NCBI RefSeq assembly: GCF_004011865.1
Contig: NZ_RKLP01000007.1
Coordinates: forward strand, 186,001 to 250,000
DNA: 64,000 nucleotides
Direction: 5' to 3'
From: Prescottella agglutinans
GTDB taxonomy: Bacteria > Actinomycetota > Actinomycetes > Mycobacteriales > Mycobacteriaceae
A model generated the notes under the pieces. It had not been told where the DNA came from. It ran no database searches and saw only the letters and a list, made by a program, of their open reading frames with translations. The position numbers and the translations under genes are program-made. Shown here in pieces: positions 36,616 through 46,271 of this stretch; positions within the stretch are counted from its first letter, which is position 1, and every line of letters begins with the position of its first letter.

Positions 36616-38379
36616 TCAGAGGTACTGGCCCGTGTTGGATTCGGTGTCGATCGCTCGGCTCGCGCTGGCGTTCTTGCCGGTGACCAGCGTGCGGATGTAG
36701 ACGATCCGTTCGCCCTTCTTGCCCGAGATCCGGGCCCAGTCGTCCGGGTTGGTCGTGTTCGGCAGGTCCTCGTTCTCCGAGAACTCGTCGACGATCGAGT
36801 CGAACACGTGCTGGACGCGCAGACCCGGCGAGCCCGTCTCGAGCACCGACTTGATGGCGTACTTCTTGGACCGGTCGACGATGTTCTGGATCATCGCACC
36901 CGAGTTGAAGTCCTTGAAGAACAGGACCTCCTTGTCGCCGTTCGCGTACGTGACCTCGAGGAACCGGTTGTCGTCGCTCTCGGCGTACATCCGGTCGACG
37001 ACCCGCTCGATCATCACCTTCACGCACGCGGCCCGATCGCCGTTGAACTCGGCGAGGTCCTCGGCGTGCAGCGGGAGATGCTCGGTGAGGTACTTCGAGA
37101 AGATGTCCTGCGCGGACTCGGCATCCGGGCGTTCGATCTTGATCTTCACGTCGAGCCGGCCGGGACGCAGGATCGCCGGGTCGATCATGTCCTCACGGTT
37201 CGACGCGCCGATCACGATGACGTTCTCGAGTCCCTCGACGCCGTCGATCTCGCTGAGCAACTGCGGGACGACGGTCGTCTCGACGTCGGACGACACACCC
37301 GATCCGCGGGTGCGGAAGATCGAGTCCATCTCGTCGAAGAACACGATCACCGGTGTGCCCTCGGACGCCTTCTCCCGCGCCCGCTGGAAGATCATCCGGA
37401 TGTGCCGCTCGGTCTCGCCGACGAACTTGTTCAGCAGTTCGGGGCCCTTGATGTTGAGGAAGTAGGACTTGGCCTCCTTGCTGTCCTCGCCCCGGGCCTC
37501 GGCGATCTTCTTGGCGAGGGAGTTCGCGACCGCCTTCGCGATGAGCGTCTTGCCGCAGCCCGGCGGACCGTAGAGCAGCACGCCCTTCGGGGGCCGCAGC
37601 GCGTACTCGTGGAACAGATCCTTGTGCAGGAACGGCAACTCGACCGCGTCCCGGATCTGCTCGATCTGCCGTCCGAGACCGCCGATGTCGTTGTAGCCGA
37701 CGTCGGGAACCTCCTCGAGGACCAGGTCTTCGACCTCGGCCTTGGGGATGCGTTCGAACGCGTAGCCGGCCTTGGTGTCGACCAGGAGCGAATCGCCGGG
37801 CCGCAGCCTGCGCGACGGGGAATCCGGATCCTTGACGCCGTCGTCGGCGGCGATCTCGGCGAGCGGCGCCGCGAGCCACACGACACGTTCCTCGTCCGCG
37901 TGCCCGACGACCAGCGCACGCGCGCCGTCGTCGAGAACCTCACGCAGAGCGCAGATCTCGCCCACGCTCTCGAAGCTCGTCGCCTCGACGATCGTGAGCG
38001 CCTCGTTGAGGCGAACCGTCTGCCCCATGGACAACGATTCGGCCTCGACGTTCGGCGAGCACGTCAGGCGCATCTTGCGGCCGGACGTGAACACGTCGAC
38101 CGTCTGGTCGTCGTGTACGCCCAGGAGCACGCCGTAGCCACTGGGAGGCTGCCCGAGCCGATCGACCTCCTCGCGCAAGGCGATGAGCTGCTGTCGGGCT
38201 TCCTTCAGCGTGTCCATCAGTTTGCCGTTGCGGATGGTGAGTGAGTCCACCCGAGACTCGAGCTCACGCAGCTGTTCCGGCGATTCCGCGAGTTGCCTAC
38301 GGAGTGCCGCTGTCTCCGCCCTCAGTGCGTCGAGTTCGCGCGCCGCCGCAACCGGGTCCGGATTCTCTGTCGGGTTCAT
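36616..38379 (-). CDS. arc: Proteasome-associated AAA ATPase (Mpa/ARC)
   Basis: A 587-residue AAA ATPase. The N-terminal coiled coil (residues ~8-60, [20 protein letters not shown]) binds Pup, two OB domains follow, then Walker A GPPGCGKT (about 270), Walker [13 protein letters not shown] and the arginine-finger region [14 protein letters not shown]. The C-terminus GQYL carries the penultimate tyrosine that docks into the 20S alpha ring. ATG 38379 has GGGAGGAGC upstream. It unfolds pupylated proteins and feeds them to the PrcBA core. Confidence 0.96.
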   Translation of the reverse strand: MNPTENPDPVAAARELDALRAETAALRRQLAESPEQLRELESRVDSLTIRNGKLMDTLKEARQQLIALREEVDRLGQPPSGYGVLLGVHDDQTVDVFTSGRKMRLTCSPNVEAESLSMGQTVRLNEALTIVEATSFESVGEICALREVLDDGARALVVGHADEERVVWLAAPLAEIAADDGVKDPDSPSRRLRPGDSLLVDTKAGYAFERIPKAEVEDLVLEEVPDVGYNDIGGLGRQIEQIRDAVELPFLHKDLFHEYALRPPKGVLLYGPPGCGKTLIAKAVANSLAKKIAEARGEDSKEAKSYFLNIKGPELLNKFVGETERHIRMIFQRAREKASEGTPVIVFFDEMDSIFRTRGSGVSSDVETTVVPQLLSEIDGVEGLENVIVIGASNREDMIDPAILRPGRLDVKIKIERPDAESAQDIFSKYLTEHLPLHAEDLAEFNGDRAACVKVMIERVVDRMYAESDDNRFLEVTYANGDKEVLFFKDFNSGAMIQNIVDRSKKYAIKSVLETGSPGLRVQHVFDSIVDEFSENEDLPNTTNPDDWARISGKKGERIVYIRTLVTGKNASASRAIDTESNTGQYL

Positions 38380-38497
38380 CTGCAGCTCCTCCCAGTCCGA
38401 TCTATCAACGCTACCGGCACGACGGGCAAAGCGGGGTGCGACACGTGTTCGAACAGGTGCCGGTGTCACCCTTCGGTCTCGAAGCCGGCCCCTCCAG

Positions 38498-38516
38498 CCA
38501 TGTTAGCCTTACCTTT
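38498..38516. promoter_or_regulatory. Possible DtxR/IdeR iron box
   Basis: By eye, 13 of 19 positions match the consensus TTAGGTTAGCCTAACCTAA, with the core GTTAGCCT intact. It lies 48 nt upstream of the MTB12-like lipoprotein start and could repress that gene when iron is plentiful. The match is only moderate. Confidence 0.3.
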
Positions 38517-38563
38517 CCTCATGGCCGGTCGAGTCCGATCGACCCCGAACGAAAGGCCTCACT

Positions 38564-39052
38564 GTGATCATCCGTAAGTCCCTCGTCGCCGCCGGTGTGC
38601 TGGTCGCCGCTCTCGGCATGACCGCCTGCAGCTCCGACGACTCGTCCGACCAGGCCGATACGACCTCGGTGACGTCGTCGGCGACGACGAGCGCGACGAC
38701 CTCGGCCGCTGCGGCCGCTGCAGCCCCCTCGGCGGAGGTGCTCCAGGCGCAGCTGACGACCCTCTTCGACCCGGCCGTCCCGGTCGCCGAGAAGACGACG
38801 GTGATCGAGAACGGCGACCAGCGCGCCGCCACGGTCGAGCAGTTCAACGGGGTTCTCGCCGGCTACCCGCTGACCGCGAAGGTCACCGAGGTGAAGACCG
38901 AGAATGGCACCGTCACCGCCGTCACCGAGATCGCGGGCCCGCACGGCGGAGCGCCGGTCCCGGTCACGTTCACTCAGGTGAACGGCAACTGGGTGATCTC
39001 CGACGCCTCGACCTGCGAGATCTTCGGCATGGGCCGTGTGACCTGCTCCTGA
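38564..39052 (+). CDS. MTB12-like lipoprotein
   Basis: A 162-residue precursor. A lipoprotein signal ends in the lipobox LGMTAC (Cys at residue 22). A Ser/Thr/Ala linker (residues 23-55) is followed by a domain beginning EVLQAQLTTLFDPAVPVAEK, which resembles the low-molecular-weight antigen MTB12/CFP-2 of mycobacteria (an NTF2-like fold). It ends with two cysteines, TCEIFGMGRVTCS, that may pair. Role unknown; it would be anchored to the outer face of the membrane. Confidence 0.75.
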   Translation: MIIRKSLVAAGVLVAALGMTACSSDDSSDQADTTSVTSSATTSATTSAAAAAAAPSAEVLQAQLTTLFDPAVPVAEKTTVIENGDQRAATVEQFNGVLAGYPLTAKVTEVKTENGTVTAVTEIAGPHGGAPVPVTFTQVNGNWVISDASTCEIFGMGRVTCS

Positions 39053-39071
39053 CGAACCACCCGCCGCGGCG

Positions 39072-40035
<964 letters not shown>

Positions 40036-40465
40036 CGGCGGCAGTCGAACACGGGACCCGGCGCCGCTGCGCCGGCCCGCACCAATCGAGGCCTCGACAC
40101 CGAACCCCTTGCCGTCCTGCTGATTTCGCGAGAGTCGCAGCGATACCGACCTTCGCCCGGCGCCGGCCGCACCACCTCCGCCACTCGGGCCCCGGGATGG
40201 GGCTTCGCGGCACGCTCGTCCACTCCGACTCGACCAGCGGGCCAAGACGAAACCTGCAGTGGAACAACGCTTTACCGCTCCTTTGATCAGGCCGAATCGA
40301 GTTGCGGTGACTGCGGACCACAGGTAGAACTGTGACCCCCGGCACCACCTGTCAACGGCGTCGCCTACCCATCCCTGGAAGTGGGCGCGTGTCGAAGAAC
40401 CACCGACTTCAGAGTTCTCCACGGAGCACGCCCCGACCCGTCGGGCGGAGAGCGGAAAGGCATTT
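40036..40465. other. Non-coding stretch between broken nuclease gene and wax ester synthase gene
   Basis: About 430 nt with no convincing ORF and a looser base composition than the flanks, especially 40240-40320. It probably contains the decayed start of the nuclease gene and the promoter of the acyltransferase gene. No insertion-sequence ends, integrase or tRNA were recognised. Confidence 0.4.
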
Positions 40466-41896
40466 GTGCTGCTACCGATGTCGCCGGCCGATTCGATGTT
40501 TCTGCTGGGAGAGTCCCGCGAACACCCGATGCATGTCGGCGGGCTCGTGCTGCTCGATCCACACGACGGCGCCGACGCGGCGGACATACGAACGATGCTC
40601 GACCATGCGCTCGCCCGGGACGAGGTGACCCCGCTGCTGCGGAAACGGGCCTCCCGTTCGCTCACCTCACTGGGACAGTGGCGATGGGAGCACGAGAGCA
40701 GCATCGATCTGAAGCATCACGTCCGCCACGCTGCCCTGCCGGCTCCAGGCGGAATGCCGGAGTTGATGGACCTGGTCGCCCGACTGCACGCCGGGCTCCT
40801 CGACCGCCACCGTCCGTTGTGGGAGATGTACCTGATCGAGGGCCTCGCCGACGGCCGCTTCGCGGTCTACACGAAGATTCATCACGCACTCGCCGACGGG
40901 GTATCGGCGATGAGACTACTGCGGAGCGCACTCAGTGAGGACCCGGACGAGCGCTCCATGCCCGCCCCGTGGGAGCCTCTGGGCCGGAGCGTGCCGGAGT
41001 CCGCTGCTCCCGACTCCACCCCTCCCCCTTCTCCCCCTTCGCAAAAGGGGCTTCTCCACCTCCCCGTCACCGCAGTTCGGGCCGCGGCCGACACGATCGG
41101 CGCGGTGAGCAGCGTGATCGGGGAGATCACAGCGGTGGTGCCGGCCCTCGCAGGCGCCCTCGATCGCGCCCGTCACGACCAAGGCGGCGCGCTGTCACTG
41201 TCTGCACCTCGGTCCATGTTCAACGTGCCCATCGGTGGCGCCCGACGATTCGCGGCCCGGAGTTGGCCGCTCGAGCGGCTACGGCTGGTGGCCAAGCGCA
41301 GCGACGCCACTGTCAACGACGTGGTGCTCGCCATGTGCGCGGGCGCACTGCGCGCGTTCATGACTGCGCTCGACGCACTTCCTGAGACCCCCCTGATCGC
41401 CATGGTTCCGGTCTCACTGCGCAACGGGACATCAGAATCGAAGAGCGGCAACAACATCGGAATGCTCTCGTGCAATCTCGGCACCCACCTCGCCGATCCA
41501 GCGGACCGGCTCGAAGTGGTGCGCAGCTCGATGAACGAGGGCAAAGGGTCGATGCGCGCCCTGGGCCGGATCCCGACCCTTGCCGCGAGCGCGTTCGGCG
41601 CAGTCCCCCTGGCGCTGGGAATGTACGGCTTGGCCGGACCGATCCGGCCACCGAACGTGATGATCTCCAACGTGCCGGGACCCGCCGGGCCGCTGTACTG
41701 GAACGGCGCCCGAGTCAGCGCCCTGTACCCGCTCTCACTCCCCGTCGACGGCCAAGCGCTGAACATCACCTGCACGAGCACCGACGACGAGATCGCCTTC
41801 GGTCTCACCGGCTGCCGCCGCGCAGTCCCGGACCTCGATCCCCTGCTCGAGCACCTCGACAACGAACTGACCGCACTCGAGGCCGCTGTCGCCTAG
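40466..41896 (+). CDS. Wax ester synthase / diacylglycerol acyltransferase (WS/DGAT)
   Basis: A 476-residue acyltransferase. PMSPADSMFLLGESREHPMH is the classical N-terminus, the active site HHALADG is at residues 139-145, and NDVVLAMCAGALRAFM, NNIGMLSCNLGTHLADPADR and MISNVPGPAGPLYWNGA are all family landmarks. It makes triacylglycerol or wax esters from acyl-CoA at the membrane. The GTG start has GAAAGG at 6-nt spacing. It lies inside the interrupted RecB-like locus, so it was probably acquired or duplicated into this position. Confidence 0.92.
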   Translation: MLLPMSPADSMFLLGESREHPMHVGGLVLLDPHDGADAADIRTMLDHALARDEVTPLLRKRASRSLTSLGQWRWEHESSIDLKHHVRHAALPAPGGMPELMDLVARLHAGLLDRHRPLWEMYLIEGLADGRFAVYTKIHHALADGVSAMRLLRSALSEDPDERSMPAPWEPLGRSVPESAAPDSTPPPSPPSQKGLLHLPVTAVRAAADTIGAVSSVIGEITAVVPALAGALDRARHDQGGALSLSAPRSMFNVPIGGARRFAARSWPLERLRLVAKRSDATVNDVVLAMCAGALRAFMTALDALPETPLIAMVPVSLRNGTSESKSGNNIGMLSCNLGTHLADPADRLEVVRSSMNEGKGSMRALGRIPTLAASAFGAVPLALGMYGLAGPIRPPNVMISNVPGPAGPLYWNGARVSALYPLSLPVDGQALNITCTSTDDEIAFGLTGCRRAVPDLDPLLEHLDNELTALEAAVA

Positions 41897-41939
41897 ACCA
41901 CTGAGCAAACCAACCCACCGGCGAGAGGACTATCTCCTG

Positions 41940-42086
41940 ATGACTGTCAACGTGGGCGAGCTGGCGATGGTGCTTGTCGGCGGAATCGGCGGCGCCGTGG
42001 CGATCCGGGCGGCCCTCCGCGGTCGACGCCACCGCGGCCGTCGATCGTTCGATCTGGGCGGACGCATCATGCGGTCGCCCGCCTGA
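41940..42086 (+). CDS. Small predicted membrane peptide (48 aa)
   Basis: A short ORF with GAGAGGA upstream of the ATG. It has one hydrophobic stretch (LAMVLVGGIGGAVAI, residues ~8-22) followed by a strongly basic segment (RGRRHRGRRSF) and ends RIMRSPA. It lies 43 nt after the acyltransferase gene and before a strong terminator, so it would be on the same transcript. I recognise no family. The ribosome-binding site and the positive-inside layout support it; its length leaves room for doubt. Confidence 0.4.
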   Translation: MTVNVGELAMVLVGGIGGAVAIRAALRGRRHRGRRSFDLGGRIMRSPA

Positions 42087-42151
42087 ACACGCCAGACGAA
42101 GCAATCGGGCCCGAACCACAATCCTGATCGGCCACCCGGCCCACCGTCGTA

Positions 42152-42174
42152 GGCCGTTGCGACGCGCAACGGCC
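42152..42174 (+). terminator. 10-bp perfect stem-loop after the WS/DGAT operon
   Basis: GGCCGTTGCG (42152-42161) is inverted exactly at 42165-42174 with a 3-nt ACG loop. It follows the 48-aa ORF by 65 nt and is a good intrinsic terminator, though without a T-run. Confidence 0.7.
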
Positions 42175-42316
42175 GCTAATTCAGTGATGTTGCTCCGTCA
42201 CCGCAAGATGCGCACAGACTTGCGCAGCAGACCCACACGCTCGGCGAGGTGCTGACCAGGCACGCACCCTACTGGCGGGCGCCGCCGACCTGCTGCCATG
42301 GGGTCCTGCTCGGTGA

Positions 42317-42322
42317 CAGAAT
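42317..42322 (+). promoter_or_regulatory. -10 element CAGAAT, leaderless start of the PAS-ANTAR gene
   Basis: CAGAAT is followed by 6 nt and GTG 42329. It departs from TANNNT only at the first base. No ribosome-binding site is present. Confidence 0.45.
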
Positions 42323-42328
42323 CGGGTT

Positions 42329-42973
42329 GTGGCGGCCAGTGGCGATGCAGACGAGGTGATCCTGTCGGGCCGGTTGCAGCGGGTCGGCAGCTTCCGGTTC
42401 CTCCTCGACGGGCACCGGTGGGAATGGTCCGACGCGGTGGCGCGCATGCACGGATACGAGCCCGGAGAGGTCACTCCCACGACCGAGCTGCTGCTCGAGC
42501 ACAAGCATCCCGAGGACCGGGACGGAGTGGCCGACACCCTCCAGCGGGTACTCACCGACGGCGAGCCCTTCAGCAGCCGTCACCGCATCATCGACACGAA
42601 GGGCAAGATCCACTTCGTCGTGGTTGTCGGTGATCGCCTCACCGACGAAGACGGCAAGTCGGTCGGAACCACGGGTTTCTACGTCGATGTCACCGGTGAC
42701 CGGAACGCCGACCTGCAGACCTCGATCGACGAGACGCTTCCCGAGATGGTCGAGGCCCGCGCCGCGATCGAACAGGCCAAGGGCGCCCTGATGCTCGCTT
42801 ACGGCATCGGTGCCGACCACGCGTTCGAGGTGCTGAAGTGGTGCTCCCAGGAGTCGAACGTCAAGCTGCGAACGATCGCCGAACACCTCGTCACCTCCCT
42901 TCCCGATGCGATCGATCTCCCCGTGAAGCTCAGAGACCGGCTCGACCACCTCCTGCTCACGACCGGTCGGTGA
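42329..42973 (+). CDS. PAS-ANTAR regulator
   Basis: A 214-residue two-domain protein. A PAS domain of the PAS_3 type occupies residues ~20-130 (WEWSDAVARMHGYEPGE, EHKHPEDRDGVADTL, TGFYVDVTGDR). An ANTAR RNA-binding domain follows (~145-200: ARAAIEQAKGALMLAYGI, AFEVLKWCSQESNVKLRTIA). ANTAR domains bind paired hexaloop stem-loops in nascent RNA and prevent termination; PAS would sense a small molecule or redox state. The acyltransferase operon ends in a terminator just before this gene, but no double-hexaloop motif was recognised there. Confidence 0.88.
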   Translation: MAASGDADEVILSGRLQRVGSFRFLLDGHRWEWSDAVARMHGYEPGEVTPTTELLLEHKHPEDRDGVADTLQRVLTDGEPFSSRHRIIDTKGKIHFVVVVGDRLTDEDGKSVGTTGFYVDVTGDRNADLQTSIDETLPEMVEARAAIEQAKGALMLAYGIGADHAFEVLKWCSQESNVKLRTIAEHLVTSLPDAIDLPVKLRDRLDHLLLTTGR

Positions 42974-43008
42974 CGCGGGACCGGCGAGTGGCCGAGCACC
43001 TCGAGTAG

Positions 43009-43242
43009 CAGAGGACTTCACGCGACCGAGGCGGACGTCACCGGCCGGCCACCGGGCGGGTTCCGGACCGGACCCGCACCCCGAGCGCCGTGGGAGACTT
43101 CCGCCCCGATCCCGGCCGTCGGTGTGATCGGTGCGACCATAGGACACGTTGCCCGGCCTTCGGAGGGACACCGCCGCCGTATCCGGGCCGGCCGGACGTT
43201 CCCGCGGAGGGGAGTTCGGAGTTCGAGGAGATAGTCGAGTGA
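43009..43242 (+). pseudogene. 3' remnant of a RecB-family nuclease gene
   Basis: The frame opens after a stop at 43006 and encodes GDFRPDPGRRCDRCDHRT followed by RCPAFGGTPPPYPG. This is the conserved C-terminus of actinobacterial RecB-like nucleases (Rv2119 type), with the three Fe-S cysteines C-x2-C-x5-C. No start or nuclease core precedes it. The stop overlaps the thioesterase start as GTGA, as expected for an intact operon pair. The body of the gene has been replaced by the WS/DGAT segment. Confidence 0.65.
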
Positions 43243-44048
43243 GCGATCTGGCCTACTACGTACCGCTCGGAAGTGCGGAGGACGGCGTCGAGAGATTCGC
43301 GTCCACGCCGCTGACCGCGAGCACCTGGGCCGACACCATGCAGCACGGGGCGCCGCCGTCGGCGCTGCTGGTCCGCGCGCTCGAGCGCTGCAACGCCCGG
43401 CCCGACGCCCGCCTGACCCGCGTCGTCGTCGAGATCCTCGGGCCCATCCCGATCAGCGACCTCGAGGTGCGCTCGTGGGTCGAGCGACCCGGCCGGCGCG
43501 TCGAGTTGGTCGTCGCCGAACTCTGGGCTGCGGGGCCCGACGGCACGGCGCGCGCGGTCGCGCGCGGCACCGGATGGCGGATGGAGACGGTCGACACCAC
43601 GGCCGTCGTGCACACGGCCGACTCTCCCCTGCGACCGGTTACGGAGGCGCACGAGGTCGAGCTGGGCGGCATCTTCTGGGGCACGGGGTTCGTGAAGACC
43701 CTGGAGTGGCAGTGGCTCGCCGAGATCGGCTGCGAGGGTCCCGGTCAGCTGTGGGCGCGCCCGATTCCCGTTCTGGTGGAAGGCGAGTCGCTGACCCCGA
43801 TCCAGCGACTGTTCACGGTCGCCGACGTGTCCAACGGTGTCGGCGCCAAGATCCACCCCGCGGAGTGGACGTTCCTCAACACCGACCTGACGGTGCACCT
43901 GTTCCGGGTGCCGGAGGGCGAGTGGATCGGACTGTCGTCCGAGACGTCGTACGGGCCCGACGGTGTCGGGATGTGCGCCGGAGTCATCTACGACGAGAAC
44001 GGCGCCGTGGGACGGATCAATCAGACCCTCCAGATCCGCGCGCGCTAG
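43239..44048 (+). CDS. Thioesterase-family protein (acyl-CoA thioesterase-like)
   Basis: A 269-residue double-hotdog protein. The N-terminal hotdog has WADTMQHGAPPSALLVRALE and ARLTRVVVEILGPIPISDLE; the C-terminal half has NTDLTVHLFRVPEGEWIGLS and GPDGVGMCAGVIYDENGAVG. The fold matches TesB-like acyl-CoA thioesterases, which hydrolyse acyl-CoA to fatty acid and CoA. GTG 43239 has GAGGAG at 8-nt spacing and overlaps the stop of the nuclease remnant. Confidence 0.82.
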   Translation: MSDLAYYVPLGSAEDGVERFASTPLTASTWADTMQHGAPPSALLVRALERCNARPDARLTRVVVEILGPIPISDLEVRSWVERPGRRVELVVAELWAAGPDGTARAVARGTGWRMETVDTTAVVHTADSPLRPVTEAHEVELGGIFWGTGFVKTLEWQWLAEIGCEGPGQLWARPIPVLVEGESLTPIQRLFTVADVSNGVGAKIHPAEWTFLNTDLTVHLFRVPEGEWIGLSSETSYGPDGVGMCAGVIYDENGAVGRINQTLQIRAR

Positions 44049-44058
44049 CCACGACGAA

Positions 44059-44099
44059 AGCGAGGGCGGTGGTTCCCGTTTCGGGAGCCACCGCCCTCG
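44059..44099. terminator. Strong bidirectional terminator between thioesterase and hisG
   Basis: GCGAGGGCGGTGG (44059-44071) pairs with CCACCGCCCTCGC (44087-44099), and TCCCG/CGGGA continues the stem inside, leaving a 3-nt loop. With one G-U pair the stem is 19 bp long, the strongest hairpin noticed in the window. It lies between converging genes. Confidence 0.85.
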
Positions 44100-44121
44100 C
44101 TGTTCGAGGCAGGTGAGCGGG

Positions 44122-44973
44122 TCAGAAGGCCCGGCAGGAGCGGATGTCCGACGCCAGGATGGCCTTGGCACCGAGGTCCGCGAGCCGATCCATCACCGCG
44201 TTGTGGCCCTTGCGCGGCACCATCGCGCGCACCGCGACCCAGTTCTCGTCCGCCAGCGGCGAGAGGGTGGGCGATTCGAGTCCCGGCGTGACCTTGACGG
44301 CCTCGTCCAGCACCGACTTCGGGCAGTCGTAGTCGAGCATCAGGTACTGCTGCGCGAACACGACACCCTGCACGCGGGCGATGAGCTGGTTGCGGGTCTT
44401 GTCGCTGCGGTCCGAGCCCTGGCGCTCGATCAGCACGCCCTCGGAGTCGCACAGCGACTCACCGAACGCGACGAGGTTGTGCTGACGCAGCGTGCGCCCG
44501 GAACCGACGACGTCGGCGATGGCGTCGGCGACGCCCAGCTGGATCGAGATCTCCACGGCGCCGTCGAGACGGATGACGGTGGCGTCGAGGCCGCGGGCGG
44601 CGAGGTCGGTGCGCACCAGGTTCGGGTACGACGTCGCGATCCGCAGGCCCGCCAGGTCCTCGACCTTCCAGTCCTTGCCCGCCGGTGCGGCGTAACGGAA
44701 CGTGGAGCCGCCGAAGCCGAGCGCCAGACGCTCGTCGACGGGTGCGCCCGAGTCGAGTGCCAGGTCGCGGCCGGTGATGCCGAGATCCAGCTCACCGGAC
44801 CCCACGTAGATGGCGATGTCCTTGGGGCGCAGGAAGAAGAACTCGACGTTGTTGGTGGGATCGAGGACGGTCAGGTCGCGCGAATCGGTGCGGCGACGGT
44901 AGCCGGCCTCGGACAGGATCTGGCTGGCCGATTCCGAGAGCGATCCCTTGTTGGGTACTGCGACGCGCAGCAT
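44122..44973 (-). CDS. hisG: ATP phosphoribosyltransferase (long form)
   Basis: A 283-residue His[20 protein letters not shown] at the start, [20 protein letters not shown], then [20 protein letters not shown], the phosphoribosyl-binding region. The C-terminal ~75 residues ([20 protein letters not shown]) form the ACT-like domain that binds histidine for feedback inhibition. It condenses ATP with PRPP in the first step of histidine synthesis. It follows hisE after 88 nt. Confidence 0.96.
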   Translation of the reverse strand: MLRVAVPNKGSLSESASQILSEAGYRRRTDSRDLTVLDPTNNVEFFFLRPKDIAIYVGSGELDLGITGRDLALDSGAPVDERLALGFGGSTFRYAAPAGKDWKVEDLAGLRIATSYPNLVRTDLAARGLDATVIRLDGAVEISIQLGVADAIADVVGSGRTLRQHNLVAFGESLCDSEGVLIERQGSDRSDKTRNQLIARVQGVVFAQQYLMLDYDCPKSVLDEAVKVTPGLESPTLSPLADENWVAVRAMVPRKGHNAVMDRLADLGAKAILASDIRSCRAF

Positions 44974-45061
44974 GGGGTGGTCCTTCCGGGACGATTGGCT
45001 GAGGTTGTTCGACAGGTGTTGTCCGATGACCGGCAGCCGTCAGTGGTGACGACGGGTGCCG

Positions 45062-45325
45062 TCACAGATGTCGGTAGACGTCCTCGAGCTTCAGCCCCTT
45101 GCCCACCATCAGGACCTGGACCCAGTAGAGCAGCTGGGAGATTTCCTCGGCGAGCGCTTCGTCGCTCTCGTGTTCGGCGGCGATCCAGACCTCGCCGGCC
45201 TCCTCGAGCACCTTCTTGCCCTGCGCATGGACACCTGCGTCCAGCGCGGCAACGGTGCCGGATCCCTCGGGGCGGGAGGCGGCGCGCTCGGTCAGCTCGG
45301 CGAACAGGGATTCGAAGGTCTTCAC
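45062..45325 (-). CDS. hisE: Phosphoribosyl-ATP pyrophosphatase
   Basis: An 87-residue MazG-fold enzyme: [20 protein letters not shown], then [20 protein letters not shown] with the EExxE metal-binding glutamates, and [20 protein letters not shown]. It removes pyrophosphate from phosphoribosyl-ATP, the second histidine step. GTG 45325 gives the usual length; the longer frame adds unrelated residues. It is paired with hisG as in M. tuberculosis Rv2121c-Rv2122c. Confidence 0.94.
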   Translation of the reverse strand: MKTFESLFAELTERAASRPEGSGTVAALDAGVHAQGKKVLEEAGEVWIAAEHESDEALAEEISQLLYWVQVLMVGKGLKLEDVYRHL

Positions 45326-45364
45326 GGGTATCGATTGTCTCACGCCAGGCTCGACCGCCCGCAC

Positions 45365-46252
45365 TCAGTACTCCAGGACCCGTCGGCTCTCGAATCGCCT
45401 GCTCTCGCCGGTGACCGGATCGTCGAACGCGAGGGTGCGCGCGAGCAGCCGCAGCGGGTCGGTGAAGTCGTCCGGGTCACGGCGCCGGAACCGTGGATAG
45501 AAATTGTCCCCGACGATCGGCGCGCCCAGCGAATTCAGGTGCAGCCGCAGCTGATGGGTCCGGCCGGTCCGCGGGTGCAGGCGGTAGCGGGCGACGGCGC
45601 CGCGGCGCTCGACCATCTCGATGCGCGTCTCCGAATTCGGTTCTCCCGCTTCCTCGTACGCGGTCAGCTCGCCGTGCACCTTGCGGATCCGGCTGCGCAC
45701 CACCCGCGGGAACTCGACGTCGCCGACGTGCGGCGCGATCGCCTCGTACACCTTGCGCACCCGCTGCCGCTCGAACATCTCCTGGTAGGGGCGCCGCAGC
45801 GCGGGATCGGCCGTGCACAGCAGCACGCCGGCGGTCATCCGGTCCAGCCGGTGCACCGGAACCAGATCCGGCAGATCGAGGTCGCGGCGCAGTCGCACGA
45901 CGACGGTCTCGCGGATGTGCGCGCCGCGCGGAATCGTCGACAGGAAGTGCGGCTTGTCCACCACGACGAGGCCGTCGGCGTGGTGCAGGACGTCGATGTC
46001 GAACGGCACCGGCACCTCCGGAGCCGGCTCCCGGTAGAAGTACACGAATCGGGTCGGCTGGTAGCGGGTGTCGCGGTCGACCACCCGGCCGTGCTCGTCG
46101 ACCACCTCCCGCGCGGCGATCCGGCCCGCCCAGTCCTCGTCGGGATGGTGCGACGACAGGTACTCGGCGATCGTGGGAACGGCGACCCCGGCCGGCATGC
46201 GGAGGCGGTCCGGGCCGAGTCCGTCCCGCACCGGCAGCGGCGCGCGCGCCAT
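45365..46252 (-). CDS. RluA-family RNA pseudouridine synthase
   Basis: A 295-residue pseudouridine synthase. The catalytic Asp lies in HRLDRMTAGVLLCT; LVVVDKPHFLSTIPRG and RLHPRTGRTHQLRLHLNSLG are other family motifs. The N-terminal ~90 residues resemble the longer form of actinobacterial RluA proteins rather than an S4 domain. It isomerises a uridine in rRNA or tRNA; the target base cannot be assigned. It lies 39 nt upstream of hisE on the same strand. Confidence 0.9.
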   Translation of the reverse strand: MARAPLPVRDGLGPDRLRMPAGVAVPTIAEYLSSHHPDEDWAGRIAAREVVDEHGRVVDRDTRYQPTRFVYFYREPAPEVPVPFDIDVLHHADGLVVVDKPHFLSTIPRGAHIRETVVVRLRRDLDLPDLVPVHRLDRMTAGVLLCTADPALRRPYQEMFERQRVRKVYEAIAPHVGDVEFPRVVRSRIRKVHGELTAYEEAGEPNSETRIEMVERRGAVARYRLHPRTGRTHQLRLHLNSLGAPIVGDNFYPRFRRRDPDDFTDPLRLLARTLAFDDPVTGESRRFESRRVLEY

Positions 46253-46271
46253 CGTCAGTGCTCCCGCACCC

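Noticed and set aside
42974-43238. A promoter region for the thioesterase gene
   Set aside because: The stretch encodes the conserved nuclease C-terminus in frame, so it is primarily a gene remnant; any promoter activity would be secondary.
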